A DNA stretch of 64,000 nt from Chloroflexota bacterium (GTDB lineage Bacteria; Chloroflexota; Chloroflexia; Thermomicrobiales; UBA6265): positions 10,048 to 74,047 of the forward strand of contig JAEWEG010000025.1 of assembly GCA_023389575.1 (NCBI GenBank), given 5' to 3'. Each line of letters begins with the position of its first letter. Position 1 is the stretch's first letter. The notes below the pieces were generated by a model. The model searched no databases. It saw only the letters and a program-made list of their open reading frames with translations, and was not told where the DNA came from. Positions 27,820 to 37,600 of the stretch are shown piece by piece. Made by a program: the position numbers and the translations under genes.

Positions 27820-27890
27820 TCGTTCAGTTCCCGACCTCCGCCGCTTCCAGCCACCCATTGGGCGTACAATCCGCGGACAGGGTCACTCTC

Positions 27891-29540
27891 ATGCTTCGCC
27901 AATCACCAGGCAGGACCAGGATGGACGCTCCGCCCGTCAATCCCCGCCGATCGCCAGCGTCGAGGTCCCGGCTCCCCTCCGGGAGGCTCCCCCGCGTCTC
28001 GCCCATCTGGCTGACCATTCCCGCGATCATTGCCATCATAGGCACGGCGGTATCCGCCAGCGACGCCATCGCCCACGACACCGGCTACACCACGGTCACG
28101 ATCTGGTGGCTGGCCAGCCTCGGTTTCCTACTCCTCGCCGCCCTCCCACCAAGCCCGCTCCACTGGATTTCCGGAGCCTGGACCCGGCCCACACCGCGAA
28201 CGTGGGCGCCCTGGATCGGGATGATCGCGATCGCCGCCATCCCCCGCCTTGTCCTGCTTGACCGCTTCCCCACCGTCCTCGACGGCGACGAGTCCGCCTT
28301 CATCATCCGCGCCGTCGCCTTCCGGCGGGGAGACCTTTCCGACTGGTTCGGCATCAGCTTCTACGGAAATCCCAATAGCTGGGCCGCCGCGCAGGGACTC
28401 GTTACCGAGATCGCTGGAACCGGCCCCGCCGGGCACCGGTCACTCAGCGCCCTTGTCGGCATCATCGGCGTTCTTGCCACCTGGCGACTTGGCCGCCATC
28501 TCCTTGGCGAACCTGCGGCCAGCATCGGCGCGATCCTGCTCGCCGCCTGGCCGCTCCATCTGCATCTCAGCCGGGTCGCCCTCAACAACATCACCGATCC
28601 CGCCGCCCTTTCCCTCTCCCTGCTCTTCCTGGTTCGAACCGTCACGTTTCGCCGGCCCATCGACGCCGTTGCCTGCGGGTTCTCGCTGGCACTCGGGCTC
28701 CATGGCTACTATGGTGGGCGCGCGTTCCCCTTCGTGATCCTGGCGCTCCTTCCAATCCTCGCCTTCCGCCACCGGCTCGGCATCCGGAACACGGCCTTCT
28801 TCCTCTCCTGGATCGTGATCGCCTTCGTGTCGGCCGCGGCCCCCCTGTTGGCAACCTTCCAGGGCAATCCGTCCGAATTCGGGGGCCACATGGAAATGGT
28901 CTCCCCGTTCACGCTCGCGAATCTGCGCGAACAGCCAGTCGAAACCATCCGCCTCTACCTCCCCAACCTCTGGGAGGCCATCACCTATCCCGCCACCGGA
29001 GGCCATGTTGGGTACTTCCGCCATGGCCCGCCTTATTTCGGCTGGCCCCTCTGCGTCCTGATTGGCATCGGCGCCATCACCCTGCTGGTCCGCCTGGCAC
29101 GATCCCGCGACATCTCCGCGTTGGCTTGTCTCGCCATCCCCTGGGCGCTACTCACCGCCGGCATCGCCACCACCGTCCCTATCTCCGGCCAGCGCTTTCT
29201 GGCCCTTACCCCCATCTTCGCGCTGGTGGCGGGTCTGGGCCTCCGCGGTCTCGCGTCCCAGATCGCCCATCTCGATTCCTCCCGCCTCCGCCTCGCGCCA
29301 AACGCCATCAGCATCCTCGCGCTCGCCGTCCTGACAACGGCCCATCTCGCCTGGATGGCCTCCGAAGACCGCCAGATCGAAACCTACGGTGACATGCGCA
29401 CCATCGCGGCCTGGGATCTTGGCTGGCGACTCTCCCGTGATCTAGTCGACCCCTCGCCCACCATCTACTTCGCCGGCGCCCCCTTCATCTGGTCCCAGAG
29501 CTTCCCAGCCTCACCTTCCTCACCGGCGATCTGCCCATGA
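27891..29540 (+). CDS. GT39-type membrane glycosyltransferase, frameshifted near its 3' end
   Basis: The frame gives 549 residues from the ATG after AGGG; a second ATG at 27921 is also possible. About 11 membrane helices and the acidic first-loop motif PTVLDGDESAF mark a GT-C fold protein of the ArnT/PMT (GT39) type, which transfers sugars from polyprenyl-phosphate donors at the outer face of the membrane. After FIWSQ the frame runs into a stop, whereas the next frame continues naturally (FPSLTFLTGDLP, then to 29800). A one-base deletion in the CCC run at 29504-29506 explains this. The intact protein would be about 635 residues. Genuine mutation, programmed shift and assembly error cannot be separated here. 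Confidence 0.8.
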   Translation: MLRQSPGRTRMDAPPVNPRRSPASRSRLPSGRLPRVSPIWLTIPAIIAIIGTAVSASDAIAHDTGYTTVTIWWLASLGFLLLAALPPSPLHWISGAWTRPTPRTWAPWIGMIAIAAIPRLVLLDRFPTVLDGDESAFIIRAVAFRRGDLSDWFGISFYGNPNSWAAAQGLVTEIAGTGPAGHRSLSALVGIIGVLATWRLGRHLLGEPAASIGAILLAAWPLHLHLSRVALNNITDPAALSLSLLFLVRTVTFRRPIDAVACGFSLALGLHGYYGGRAFPFVILALLPILAFRHRLGIRNTAFFLSWIVIAFVSAAAPLLATFQGNPSEFGGHMEMVSPFTLANLREQPVETIRLYLPNLWEAITYPATGGHVGYFRHGPPYFGWPLCVLIGIGAITLLVRLARSRDISALACLAIPWALLTAGIATTVPISGQRFLALTPIFALVAGLGLRGLASQIAHLDSSRLRLAPNAISILALAVLTTAHLAWMASEDRQIETYGDMRTIAAWDLGWRLSRDLVDPSPTIYFAGAPFIWSQSFPASPSSPAICP

Positions 29541-29800
29541 CCGATCTCGACACTCCGCTCGAAGACCCCGCTGACGTTCCCCCGCTTCCGCCTGGCGCCA
29601 TACTCGTCCTTGTCCCCGAGCGAGCCGCCGAACGCTGCATCGTCGAGGCCGCCCATCCCGAAATCCTCGTCTCCGAAGCTCTCACCCGCGACAACGTCAT
29701 GCTCTACTACGTCTTCGCCACCGAACCACCCGCGTTTTGGTCAACCGACCCCACTCCCGCCGATACCACAGCCGCTCCCGCGCCGCCCGCCGCCTGCTGA
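29537..29800 (+). pseudogene. Detached C-terminal part of the GT39-type glycosyltransferase
   Basis: This frame continues the preceding glycosyltransferase after the apparent one-base deletion near 29505. Read without the break it gives FPSLTFLTGDLP followed by about 87 more residues (ILVLVPERAAERCIVEAA, TRDNVMLYYVFATEPPAFW), a soluble C-terminal domain of the kind found after the membrane part of such enzymes. An ATG happens to overlap the premature stop (ATGA), so separate translation is possible. The second half of this segment is repeated at 34362-34528. Confidence 0.65.
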
Positions 29801-29892
29801 GCGCGACGAGGCCCACAACGAAGCCGGGGAGACGGCATTCGCCATCTCCCCGGCTTCTTCATGTACCAGCTATGTTGTCACGCGGTCAGGCG
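29634..29892. repeat. Left copy of a 260-bp direct repeat flanking the low-GC island
   Basis: This segment (end of the glycosyltransferase frame, a terminator hairpin, and the last few codons, RLTA-stop, of a minus-strand giant secreted-protein gene) recurs in the same orientation at 34362-34628 with about nine in ten bases identical. The right copy has an extra 8 bp. Between the copies lies the three-gene block. Confidence 0.85.
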
Positions 29893-30159
29893 TCAGCCGC
29901 CAAGACACCCCTGTGATCCTCAATAAAATCATGGGTACGACTCTTTCTGTTTTGACTCAGCAGCTGGCTGCTTCGAGACCGAGCGAACACATTACCACCA
30001 TTCCGGTGACGTCGGTCGCTAAACAAGACAGTGACTCATCACCTTCAATTTTGTCGGTTCCGACAACGCTGATGAGGGGAGACGGCTCCCCAATTCCTCT
30101 TACTTGAGGTACGATCTAGAAAGGGACTCACAATACAAACTTGTGCTTTAGGAGTAGCG
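29801..30159. other. Intergenic junction at the left side of the island
   Basis: The first 90 bases belong to the direct repeat and include a terminator. From about 29893 the base composition drops in GC. Up to the ATPase start at 30160 I find no reading frame with coding character and no integrase, transposase or tRNA remnant. Confidence 0.6.
29820..29857. terminator. Bidirectional hairpin, left repeat copy
   Basis: A 17-bp stem (29820-29836 with 29841-29857, one wobble pair) with loop ATTC. The same hairpin with changed loop and wobble position lies at 34548-34585, and a related one at 40489-40530. Confidence 0.75.
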
Positions 30160-32523
30160 ATGAGCCTGTTGGATTCCAAGTTGCGACTCTACGGTCGAGA
30201 GACCGAGTACCAAATTATCCGAAGTTCACTAGATCAAGTTGATCAAGGCAACACTGGCAAGGTGATTCTAATTAGTGGAATTAGTGGAGTCGGCAAATCG
30301 GCCCTCGCCGACTTTGTGCTCACTGAGGCCGCGCAAACAGGATTCGATGTTTACCAAACAGCCTGTGAGCCGTTTCACGAAGGAATGAGCTTCTTCCCTG
30401 TTCGAGAAATTGTGAGACAGGTGGCTGGCCCTCGACCCGTAAGGGCACTAGTGTCCGAACTGTTCGGAAACGGCTCCCCTCAAGCCGAAATGGCTTCAGT
30501 GGGTGATTCGCTTAGTGCGGACCCAGCCAGCCGTCGCGAAGCCTTGGTGGCTACCTTCTCCAATGTCATTCTAGGTCGCTTTCAAAAGTCGGACGCACGC
30601 CCAATAGTGATTTTCATAGATGACCTAGAGCATTTGGACGCGGGTAGCGCTGATGCTCTGATCTGCTTGGTATCGCGGCTAGATGAGGGAAGAGTACTAC
30701 TGTTTGGAGCGTACCGAAGTGACCGGGTTACCGACTCGCGCCATCCGCTCAAGCCGTTAATCAGCTCGTCCCGCCGCATGCCAGATGCATTTCTCGGGGT
30801 TAGCCTTAGTGGATTTACCGCGCTAACGTTTGATTCGTTCGTGGATGTGCTTCTTGCAGGCCCTACAGAACTCCCAAACTCGTTTTATGAAAAGCTTTTT
30901 AGAGAAACTGAGGGCAATCCGCTATTCACGCGCGAAATATTGCGAATGCTGAGTGCTCCGAAACTGGATGGCACTCTAGGACCACTATCTTTCGAAAATA
31001 GTGTCTGGCGCTTTGATGGAGACATAGACCTCTGGGCGATTCCCACGACAGTGGAAGAGGTCATCGCATCACGGCTCGATCTTCTGGATCCTGACGAACG
31101 TCGCAAACTAGAATTCGCCTCGGTTATCGGAAGGCGATTTGCATTTGAGGTTCTCAGCGGAATCATGGAGTCCGGCGAAGACGACCTAGTTCGAGACCTT
31201 GAAAAGTTTCTAGGCTTTGACCTCATACGCGAGCTAGATAAAAGTGATGACAGGTTCGAATTTTCTCATGGCAAGATCCGCGATGTCCTTTACAGTTCCC
31301 TGAGCGGACTACGCCGACGTCGTATTCATGGACAGGTAGCAGCGGTTATCTCCGAATTAATGGGGTCCGCGAATGAAGACTGGGATGCGCTGATTGGAGA
31401 ACACCTCTATCTAGCCGCACGCCATGCTGACGCATTTCCCTATCTTCTTCGAGCTGCCAGGAACGCACAAGCAACTGGCTCCGCGTCCGAGGCCTCAAGT
31501 TTGTATCGCAAGACACTTGAAGCATCTACTTCCGGAGTAATATTCGAAGATGATGACTCTCGGCAATCGATTCAACTAGAACTCGCCGAAGCGTTAATAA
31601 CTGCGAGCGAGCCTAGCGATGCTGGGACGCTACTCGAGCAGTTGCTTGGCCTTGAGAATCCCGTCACCATTCGTGTTCGTGCACTCAACTTATTGGGTGA
31701 TGCCCTCCTCTTTGATGGAGAAGTCGATCAGGCTCTTCAGGCTTACCAGCAGAGTATGGAACTTGCTGAGCGACTCGGAGATAGCATCGCAATTTGTGAA
31801 GTCTTGTGTGACCTGGCCGAGTTGCATGGTCGTCAATATGAGTCCAAAGCTGGATTGAATGCCACCAGCGCCGCCGAGCATCGTGTAGCATACGTATCAT
31901 ACGTGGAGCACGCCTTTAGGCTTCTATCCCAAATACCCTCAGGACAATTACGCGCACGAATTCTTCGCAACAAAGCCAAGCTATCAAGAGTTTCAGGTGA
32001 TCTCAATGAAGCAGAAACCCTATACCGTCAGTCGATTAACTCCGTAGATAGTCGAGTCTACAGCCACAGATTCTTGATTCCTTACGTCAAAACTCTCCGA
32101 CGATCCGGAAAGACCGACGAAGCTCTTCGCATCATCGATCGCATCATAGCTTGGAGCAGCCAAGTCAGTTCTCGTCGCTCCCAAGCGATCGCGGAGCAGT
32201 ACCGTGCAATGATCCTAATGACCATTGGCGAGAGTTCAGAAGATCTTGCAGAAGCCTGGAAAGTCGCTGACCACGCGCTCCGTTCCCATCGATCCATTGG
32301 TTACGCGCAAGGAATACACGAAACCGAGATGATTCTGGGAGAGATTGCGCTACGAATGAATGATCGCTCTGAGGCAATTGATCGATTTAGTTCATCCGTG
32401 GGACGTAGAGACTTACCATGGAAGCAACTTCTTGAGATTGTTATTGGTGAACTCGCGGCAAATGGCGAGGAGGATAGAGCGAATGTCGTACGCACTCATG
32501 GCTTGACAGAGATGGAGGTCTAG
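30160..32523 (+). CDS. STAND-type ATPase with TPR-like tail
   Basis: The 787-residue protein starts seven bases after AGGAG. Residues 10-35 (LYGRETEYQIIRSSL) are the entry of an AAA_16/STAND domain, with Walker A GISGVGKS at 40-47 and Walker B IVIFIDDLEHLD at 149-160. A winged-helix region follows (VEEVIASRLDLLDPDERRKL, then FEFSHGKIRDVLYSSL near 365), as in MalT-like and cyclase-linked ATPases. From about residue 410 the rest is TPR-like helices. It lacks the HTH or cyclase domain usually joined to this core, so its output is probably carried by the next gene, which overlaps by one base. Codon use is less GC-rich than in the flanking genes. Confidence 0.85.
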   Translation: MSLLDSKLRLYGRETEYQIIRSSLDQVDQGNTGKVILISGISGVGKSALADFVLTEAAQTGFDVYQTACEPFHEGMSFFPVREIVRQVAGPRPVRALVSELFGNGSPQAEMASVGDSLSADPASRREALVATFSNVILGRFQKSDARPIVIFIDDLEHLDAGSADALICLVSRLDEGRVLLFGAYRSDRVTDSRHPLKPLISSSRRMPDAFLGVSLSGFTALTFDSFVDVLLAGPTELPNSFYEKLFRETEGNPLFTREILRMLSAPKLDGTLGPLSFENSVWRFDGDIDLWAIPTTVEEVIASRLDLLDPDERRKLEFASVIGRRFAFEVLSGIMESGEDDLVRDLEKFLGFDLIRELDKSDDRFEFSHGKIRDVLYSSLSGLRRRRIHGQVAAVISELMGSANEDWDALIGEHLYLAARHADAFPYLLRAARNAQATGSASEASSLYRKTLEASTSGVIFEDDDSRQSIQLELAEALITASEPSDAGTLLEQLLGLENPVTIRVRALNLLGDALLFDGEVDQALQAYQQSMELAERLGDSIAICEVLCDLAELHGRQYESKAGLNATSAAEHRVAYVSYVEHAFRLLSQIPSGQLRARILRNKAKLSRVSGDLNEAETLYRQSINSVDSRVYSHRFLIPYVKTLRRSGKTDEALRIIDRIIAWSSQVSSRRSQAIAEQYRAMILMTIGESSEDLAEAWKVADHALRSHRSIGYAQGIHETEMILGEIALRMNDRSEAIDRFSSSVGRRDLPWKQLLEIVIGELAANGEEDRANVVRTHGLTEMEV

Positions 32524-33422
32524 TGCACAAGTCAATTCACTCTAGCCGCCACTTAACGCTTTATATTGCTGTCCTCATGACCTCAACCATGGTAATTGGC
32601 GCAGCTCTCTGGACTGTGGGACCAAGATCGGGTGACAAATATACTGAACTCGGTGTCAGCCTCTTCACCAGTGCTAGCGTCGGATTGGGTCTCGTGGCCG
32701 TGGATCGACTAATCGCCAGGAGAGCAATGGAGCGAGAAGAGGCAGCCGCGGAAGAAAGACGGTTTCTTGCTAGCCTAATGGCTCGAGCCGACTTGACTGG
32801 AGCGCGATTGCGCGGGCGTATGCTCTCCGGTGTAATGATGTTGGGCCAGACTCTTGATACCGCTGACATGAGGGGGACGACTCTTGACCGTGTCGACTTT
32901 CGTCAGGCTTCGCTTGTCAGAGTGATGCTAGACGGTGCGGAAGCATCAGATGCGAACTTCGCTAAGGCGGACTTCAGAGAGTCAAGTGCTCTGCATTTTT
33001 CCGCTATAGAATCCTGTTTCGATGGCGCCACCTGCGTTCAATCTACATGGAATCACAGTCATTTTCGTGATTGCAGTTTGGTGGGCGTGAAGTTGTTTCG
33101 ATCCATGATTAGTTCGGCCGAGTTCACATCTTGTGTATTGAGGCAGGCTGATTTCGGCAAGGTAGAAGGTGAGGACGTCCTCTTCTCGCGGTCAGATTTA
33201 CGAGCATCCACCTTTATGGGAGCGCACTTGTTGCGGCCGGACTTTTCGGCCGCAGACTTGCGTGGGGCAGACCTGACTGCAGCTGTTATTGAAGAACCGA
33301 ACTTAAGCGGTGCGGATCTCCGTGATTGCCGCACAGTTGACCTAGTGCTTCGCAATCCTCTCACAGATTCTAAGACCCGGCTTCCAGACTCGTTTGAGAT
33401 ACAGCATATCGGAGCAGGTTGA
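32523..33422 (+). CDS. Membrane-anchored pentapeptide-repeat protein
   Basis: The 299-residue protein starts at a GTG that overlaps the ATPase stop (TAGTG). Two N-terminal helices (LYIAVLMTSTMVIGAALWTV and LGVSLFTSASVGLGLVAV) are followed by a charged coiled segment (RRAMEREEAAAEERRFL). Residues 85-280 contain pentapeptide repeats of the A(D/N)LxG type, such as ADLTGARLRGR, ADFRESS and ADLRGADLTAA, which fold as a right-handed quadrilateral beta-helix. The membrane anchor plus coupling to a STAND ATPase suggests an effector or scaffold at the inner membrane. I know no named family with this exact pairing. Confidence 0.85.
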   Translation: MHKSIHSSRHLTLYIAVLMTSTMVIGAALWTVGPRSGDKYTELGVSLFTSASVGLGLVAVDRLIARRAMEREEAAAEERRFLASLMARADLTGARLRGRMLSGVMMLGQTLDTADMRGTTLDRVDFRQASLVRVMLDGAEASDANFAKADFRESSALHFSAIESCFDGATCVQSTWNHSHFRDCSLVGVKLFRSMISSAEFTSCVLRQADFGKVEGEDVLFSRSDLRASTFMGAHLLRPDFSAADLRGADLTAAVIEEPNLSGADLRDCRTVDLVLRNPLTDSKTRLPDSFEIQHIGAG

Positions 33423-34223
33423 ATGGCAACATTCGTTTCCGACATCGATGGAACGCTTCTCAACTCAGGGCGAACCCTTTCTGATCGAACCATCGCTGCG
33501 ATCCGTTCAATTCGAAACAACGGCCATTCCTTTGTGCTGTGTTCGTCTCGCATGCCATCATCAATGAGGCTCCTAGAAAGTCTCTACAACGGAGTCAATG
33601 AACCACTTATTGCCTATAACGGTGGGCTCGTTATAGAAGCAGATGGCAGCATCGTGCACGATGTCCCCATTGCCGTGCACGATGCAGAGAAAGTGTTTGG
33701 TTTGTGCGACGAGCTTAACGTCCACGGAAGCTTCTACTCAGGCGATGACTGGTACATTTGGAAGGTTGATCATTGGTCTGACCGGGAGACAGCGAATACA
33801 GGGATTAAGCCGCATCGAGAGTACGCCTCTTGGTACATGAGAGAAGGAGTAGTAGACTGTAGCCCTCCGCACAAGATTATGTGCATGGGAGACCCTATAG
33901 CAATTGAGGAAATTCAATCAAGGCTATCCAAAATTAAAAGCCTGGTAACCTATCGATCAAAGGACACATATCTTGAAATAGCGAATTCTCGATGCTCTAA
34001 GGGAGCCGGCGTGGATGCAATCCTCAAGAAGCGTGGGGTCGCAAAAGGTGATAGCTACTTTTTTGGAGATAACTATAACGACCTCTCTGCCTTTGCAATC
34101 GTCGGCACATCAATAGCCGTAGCAAATGCCAAATCCGAGGTAATTGCGGCGGCCACGACGATGACTGGCCGCCATCATGACGACGGAGTTGCTGAGTTTC
34201 TAGAATCATGGCTAAGAGCATAG
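33423..34223 (+). CDS. Cof-type HAD phosphatase
   Basis: The 266-residue protein starts at the ATG overlapping the previous stop (TGAATG). HAD motifs: I VSDIDGTLL (Asp7, Asp9), II LCSSR, III Lys in SRCSKGAGVDAILKK, IV FFGDNYNDLSAF. The large cap between motifs II and III is of the Cof type (subfamily IIB), which dephosphorylates sugar phosphates and nucleotides. Of the three island genes it is the most ordinary. Tight overlap shows that it is made together with the ATPase and the pentapeptide protein, so it may supply or remove their small-molecule ligand. Confidence 0.88.
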   Translation: MATFVSDIDGTLLNSGRTLSDRTIAAIRSIRNNGHSFVLCSSRMPSSMRLLESLYNGVNEPLIAYNGGLVIEADGSIVHDVPIAVHDAEKVFGLCDELNVHGSFYSGDDWYIWKVDHWSDRETANTGIKPHREYASWYMREGVVDCSPPHKIMCMGDPIAIEEIQSRLSKIKSLVTYRSKDTYLEIANSRCSKGAGVDAILKKRGVAKGDSYFFGDNYNDLSAFAIVGTSIAVANAKSEVIAAATTMTGRHHDDGVAEFLESWLRA

Positions 34224-34361
34224 AGTATATATTCTAGAGACTTCCTATCCTCAACTCTATCAAACACAAATCATTCTCCCAATCTTTTTGGCGTGAAGTG
34301 CTCAGCAGTCTGGATTGAAACCCCAAATTGCATTACATTCGGTTGAGAGCACATCTTTCAA

Positions 34362-34528
34362 GCTGCACCATCGAGGCCGCCCATCCCGGAATCCTCGTCT
34401 CCGAAGCTCTCACCCGCGACAACGTCATGCTCTACTACGTCTTCGCCAATGAACCACCCGCATTCTGGTCGACCGATCCAACTCCCGCCGAAACCACCGT
34501 CGCTGCCGCGCCGCCCGCCGCCTGCTGA
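34362..34528 (+). pseudogene. Duplicated fragment of the glycosyltransferase C-terminus
   Basis: This stretch encodes the last 55 or so residues of the GT39-type protein again (AAHPGILVSEALTRDNVMLY and the acidic Pro/Ala-rich tail ending in PPAAC), without any upstream part of the gene. It is a fragment in the right repeat copy and not a functional gene. Confidence 0.8.
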
Positions 34529-34547
34529 GCGCGACGCGGCCCACAAC

Positions 34548-34585
34548 GAAGCCGGGGAGATGGCGAATGCCGTCTCCCCGGCTTC
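34548..34585. terminator. Bidirectional hairpin after the first giant secreted-protein gene
   Basis: A 17-bp stem (34548-34564 with 34569-34585, one wobble pair) with loop GAAT, about 28 nt after the stop of the minus-strand gene. Confidence 0.75.
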
Positions 34586-34613
34586 ATCATGTACCGATGT
34601 ACCGGCTATGTTG

Positions 34614-37600
34614 TCACGCGGTCAGGCGCCACTCCTCGCGCGTCGGGATGCCCGTGTTCGGGTACTTGGTCGGCGTCTTGCCTGGCTTGCCGGGCTCGCT
34701 GGTGCAGTTGAACACCTTCACCACCGTTTCCTGGTCGTCATACACGTTCAGCCAGTTTCCGTCGTCCGAAAGCTGTTCCGACGTCATGTGACACCAGTCG
34801 GCGCCCTGTTCGTCCAGCCAGTACTCGCCCGGCGGCACGTTGATCCAAAGAATCTTGCCCGCGCCGTCCGTCGTCCTCGTGTCGGCGTATTCCCAGGCGT
34901 CGCCGTTCCACCACACCAGGTCGAACTCCTGCCCGCCCTCGTAGCGTTCGCAATCCACTTCCGAGACGAATGTCGCCGTGCCGCACTCGTACTTGTAGAC
35001 GGTGATCCTGCCGTACTCCGGGTCGAACCGCGGCACGTTGTACCAGTAGCAGGAGATCGATTCGCCGGCCCCGACATCGATGTCCAGCGTATCGCCCATC
35101 GAGAGCGGTGTCGGTCGAAGCTCACCCATCCGCTGGCCGTAGCAGTCCCAGACGAAGGCGTATTGCGTGTTCACCGGAACCGACTCGGTCACCGTGTACG
35201 GCCCGGGCTCCAGCCCACCGAAGTACACCGCGTACTGCACGCGGTCGCCAGTGTCGCTCTGCGAGGCATACCCCATGCCGTTGAGAGTGAAGGTCACGCC
35301 GTTGGTGCCTTCGGTGCAATCCTCCGTCGGGTCGGCGTCCCAGGCATCGACGTCGTAGCCTTCCGGGCAGATGTACTTGAAGATCGTGATCTCGCCCGGT
35401 CCAGCCGGGATGTTGTACCAGAAGCAGAAGTAGTCGGTGTTCGGCAGGCCGATTTCCGCTTCGAGATATCCGCCGGGTGCCTCAACCCGCCGGGGGAACC
35501 CGTCGGCGATCGCGCCATTCACCATCGCCGTCATCCCGCAGATCACCACCGGATCGCCGTAGCCTCCCGGGATGTATTCCTGGATGCTGAACGGTCCCAT
35601 CGGAACGCCATCCCACATCACCTGGCCATTGCCATCGGTGATGCCGAAGACATCCCCATCATCGTGCGTCAGCTTGAACTGCACGCCTTCGTGGTATTCG
35701 GTGCAATTCTCCTGGTACCAGGCATCGTCTTCCTCGTAGCCTGTCCCTTCCGGGCAATGGAACTTGTTCACCGTCACCGTGCTGTGGTCTTCCAGCACGT
35801 TGAATACGTCGCACCACAGCAACTGGCTGTCGCCGACGACGCGCGTGAAGGAGTTGCCGCCGTTCAGCTGCACCCGGTGCGTCGGCACCACGTCATCGAG
35901 GCTCGGATAGGCTTGGATCTTGCAGTAGACGATCGGCTCGGCATAGCCATCGGGCACGTCCTCGGTCACGGCGATCGAGCCTGTCGGCACGTCAGCGAAT
36001 TCCGCGTAATTGCCACCACCGGTCGCGTTCGCGTCCTGATTGTACGCACCGCTTGTCACGTTGAAGGCCACGGTTCCCGGGTCCTCATGGCAGTTCGCGG
36101 CGAGTTCGTAGATGTCCGCGTTGTAGGCATCGAATCCTTCCGGGCAGGCGTGCTTGTTGATCGCGACCTGGGCAACGCCTTCCACCAGCGGGATCACGTA
36201 CCAGTCGCAATAGACCACTTCGTCATCGAGCAGGTTCCACTCGATCGTCGCCTGGGTGATCGGCATCCGCATGATCGCGGTCTCCGGCCCGCCGTTGGAT
36301 ACGATGCCCTGGCAGATCACGATCAGTTGCTGGGGCGGGGTCAATTGCTTCACGCTCACGGTTCCGGTCGGAACCTCGCCGAACGCCACCACGCCATCGT
36401 TGATGTCACCGGTCGACTGCGTTTCGCTGAACGTGCCGTTCGTGACACCGAACACCACGCCATTGCGCGAGTCGGTGCACTCGGTGGCCAGGCCGTCATC
36501 CGAAATCGTCGCGAAGTCGATAGTCGCCGGGCATTCCCAGTAGTTGATGTTGAGCGAACCGACCTGCTCGTTCTCGGGCTCGATGACACCGCCATCACCC
36601 ATCACGAACCAGTCGCAGTACACGATTTCCTCATCGATGAGGTTCCACTGGATCGATCCGTTGGAAACCGTCATCTCCATCAGCCCGGTCTCCGGGCCAC
36701 CGTTCGAGACAATGCCCTGACAGGTCACGTAGGTGTTGGCGGAGGGGACGGTTTGGGTCACCGTTCGCATGCCGGTCGGAACTTCGAGGAACGACACATG
36801 TGAATCACCGTAGAAACCGGTAAGTTGCGAGTTCCCGTCGGGCCCACCCTGGTCGATCGTGAATTCCACGTCGTTGACCTGGTCGCATTCCTGAAGCATC
36901 TGGTCGAGCTGGTCCTCGTCCATCGCGTCCAGGAACGTGTACCCGTCAGCGCATTCCCGGTATTCGATCTCGATCGCGCCAACCAGCTCGCCAACGGGCT
37001 CGGTCGGCTCCTCGGTCGATGTTCCGCCCTGGGCCATCACGAACCAGTCGCAGTAGACGATCTCCTCGTCGATCAGGTCCCACTGGATGCTGCCGCCAGA
37101 AACGGTCATCTCCATGTCGCCAGTCTCGGGTCCACCGTTGGACACGATTCCCTCACACACCACGTACGTTATGGCGAAGGCGTCCGTCTGCGTGACGGTT
37201 CGCATGCCGGTCGGCACTTCGGTGAAGGAGATGTGCGACTCACCGAACTCGCCGGTCTCCTGCGTGTTTCCGTCAGGCCCACCCTGGTCGATGGTGAACT
37301 CGACGCCGTCGACCTGAGCGCATTCCTGGAGCATCTGGTCGAGCTCGTCTTCATCCATCGCGTCGAGGAAGGTGTAGCCGTCCGGGCACTCGCGATACTC
37401 GATCTCGAAGGCGCCGACCAGATCACCGGTTGGTTCTTCGCTGCCTTCCTCGGTGGGCATCTCGGTCGGCTCTTCGGTCACCGGCTCGGTGGCCATGTCC
37501 TCTTCCGGAATGTTGAAGAACGAACAGGCAACTTCATGCCCAGGCTGGACCAGGTAGGTGATGCCGCCATTCTCCTGCGCAACAATCTCGTAGGGGGGCC

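Larger units (their letters stand above)
34224..34613. other. Intergenic junction at the right side of the island
   Basis: The first 138 bases are A/T-rich and without recognisable features. From 34362 the sequence is the right copy of the direct repeat, including a glycosyltransferase-tail fragment and a terminator, ending in the last codons of the giant secreted-protein gene. Confidence 0.6.
34362..34628. repeat. Right copy of the 260-bp direct repeat flanking the low-GC island
   Basis: Same orientation as 29634-29892, with scattered substitutions and an 8-bp extra unit (ATGTACCG). The right end runs into the intact 3' end of the giant secreted-protein gene, whereas the left copy keeps only its last codons. 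Confidence 0.85.

Noticed and set aside
29634..34628. Reading the flanking repeats as a target-site duplication of a transposon
   Set aside because: At about 260 bp they are far longer than transposon duplications, they differ at many positions, and no transposase or terminal inverted repeat was found.
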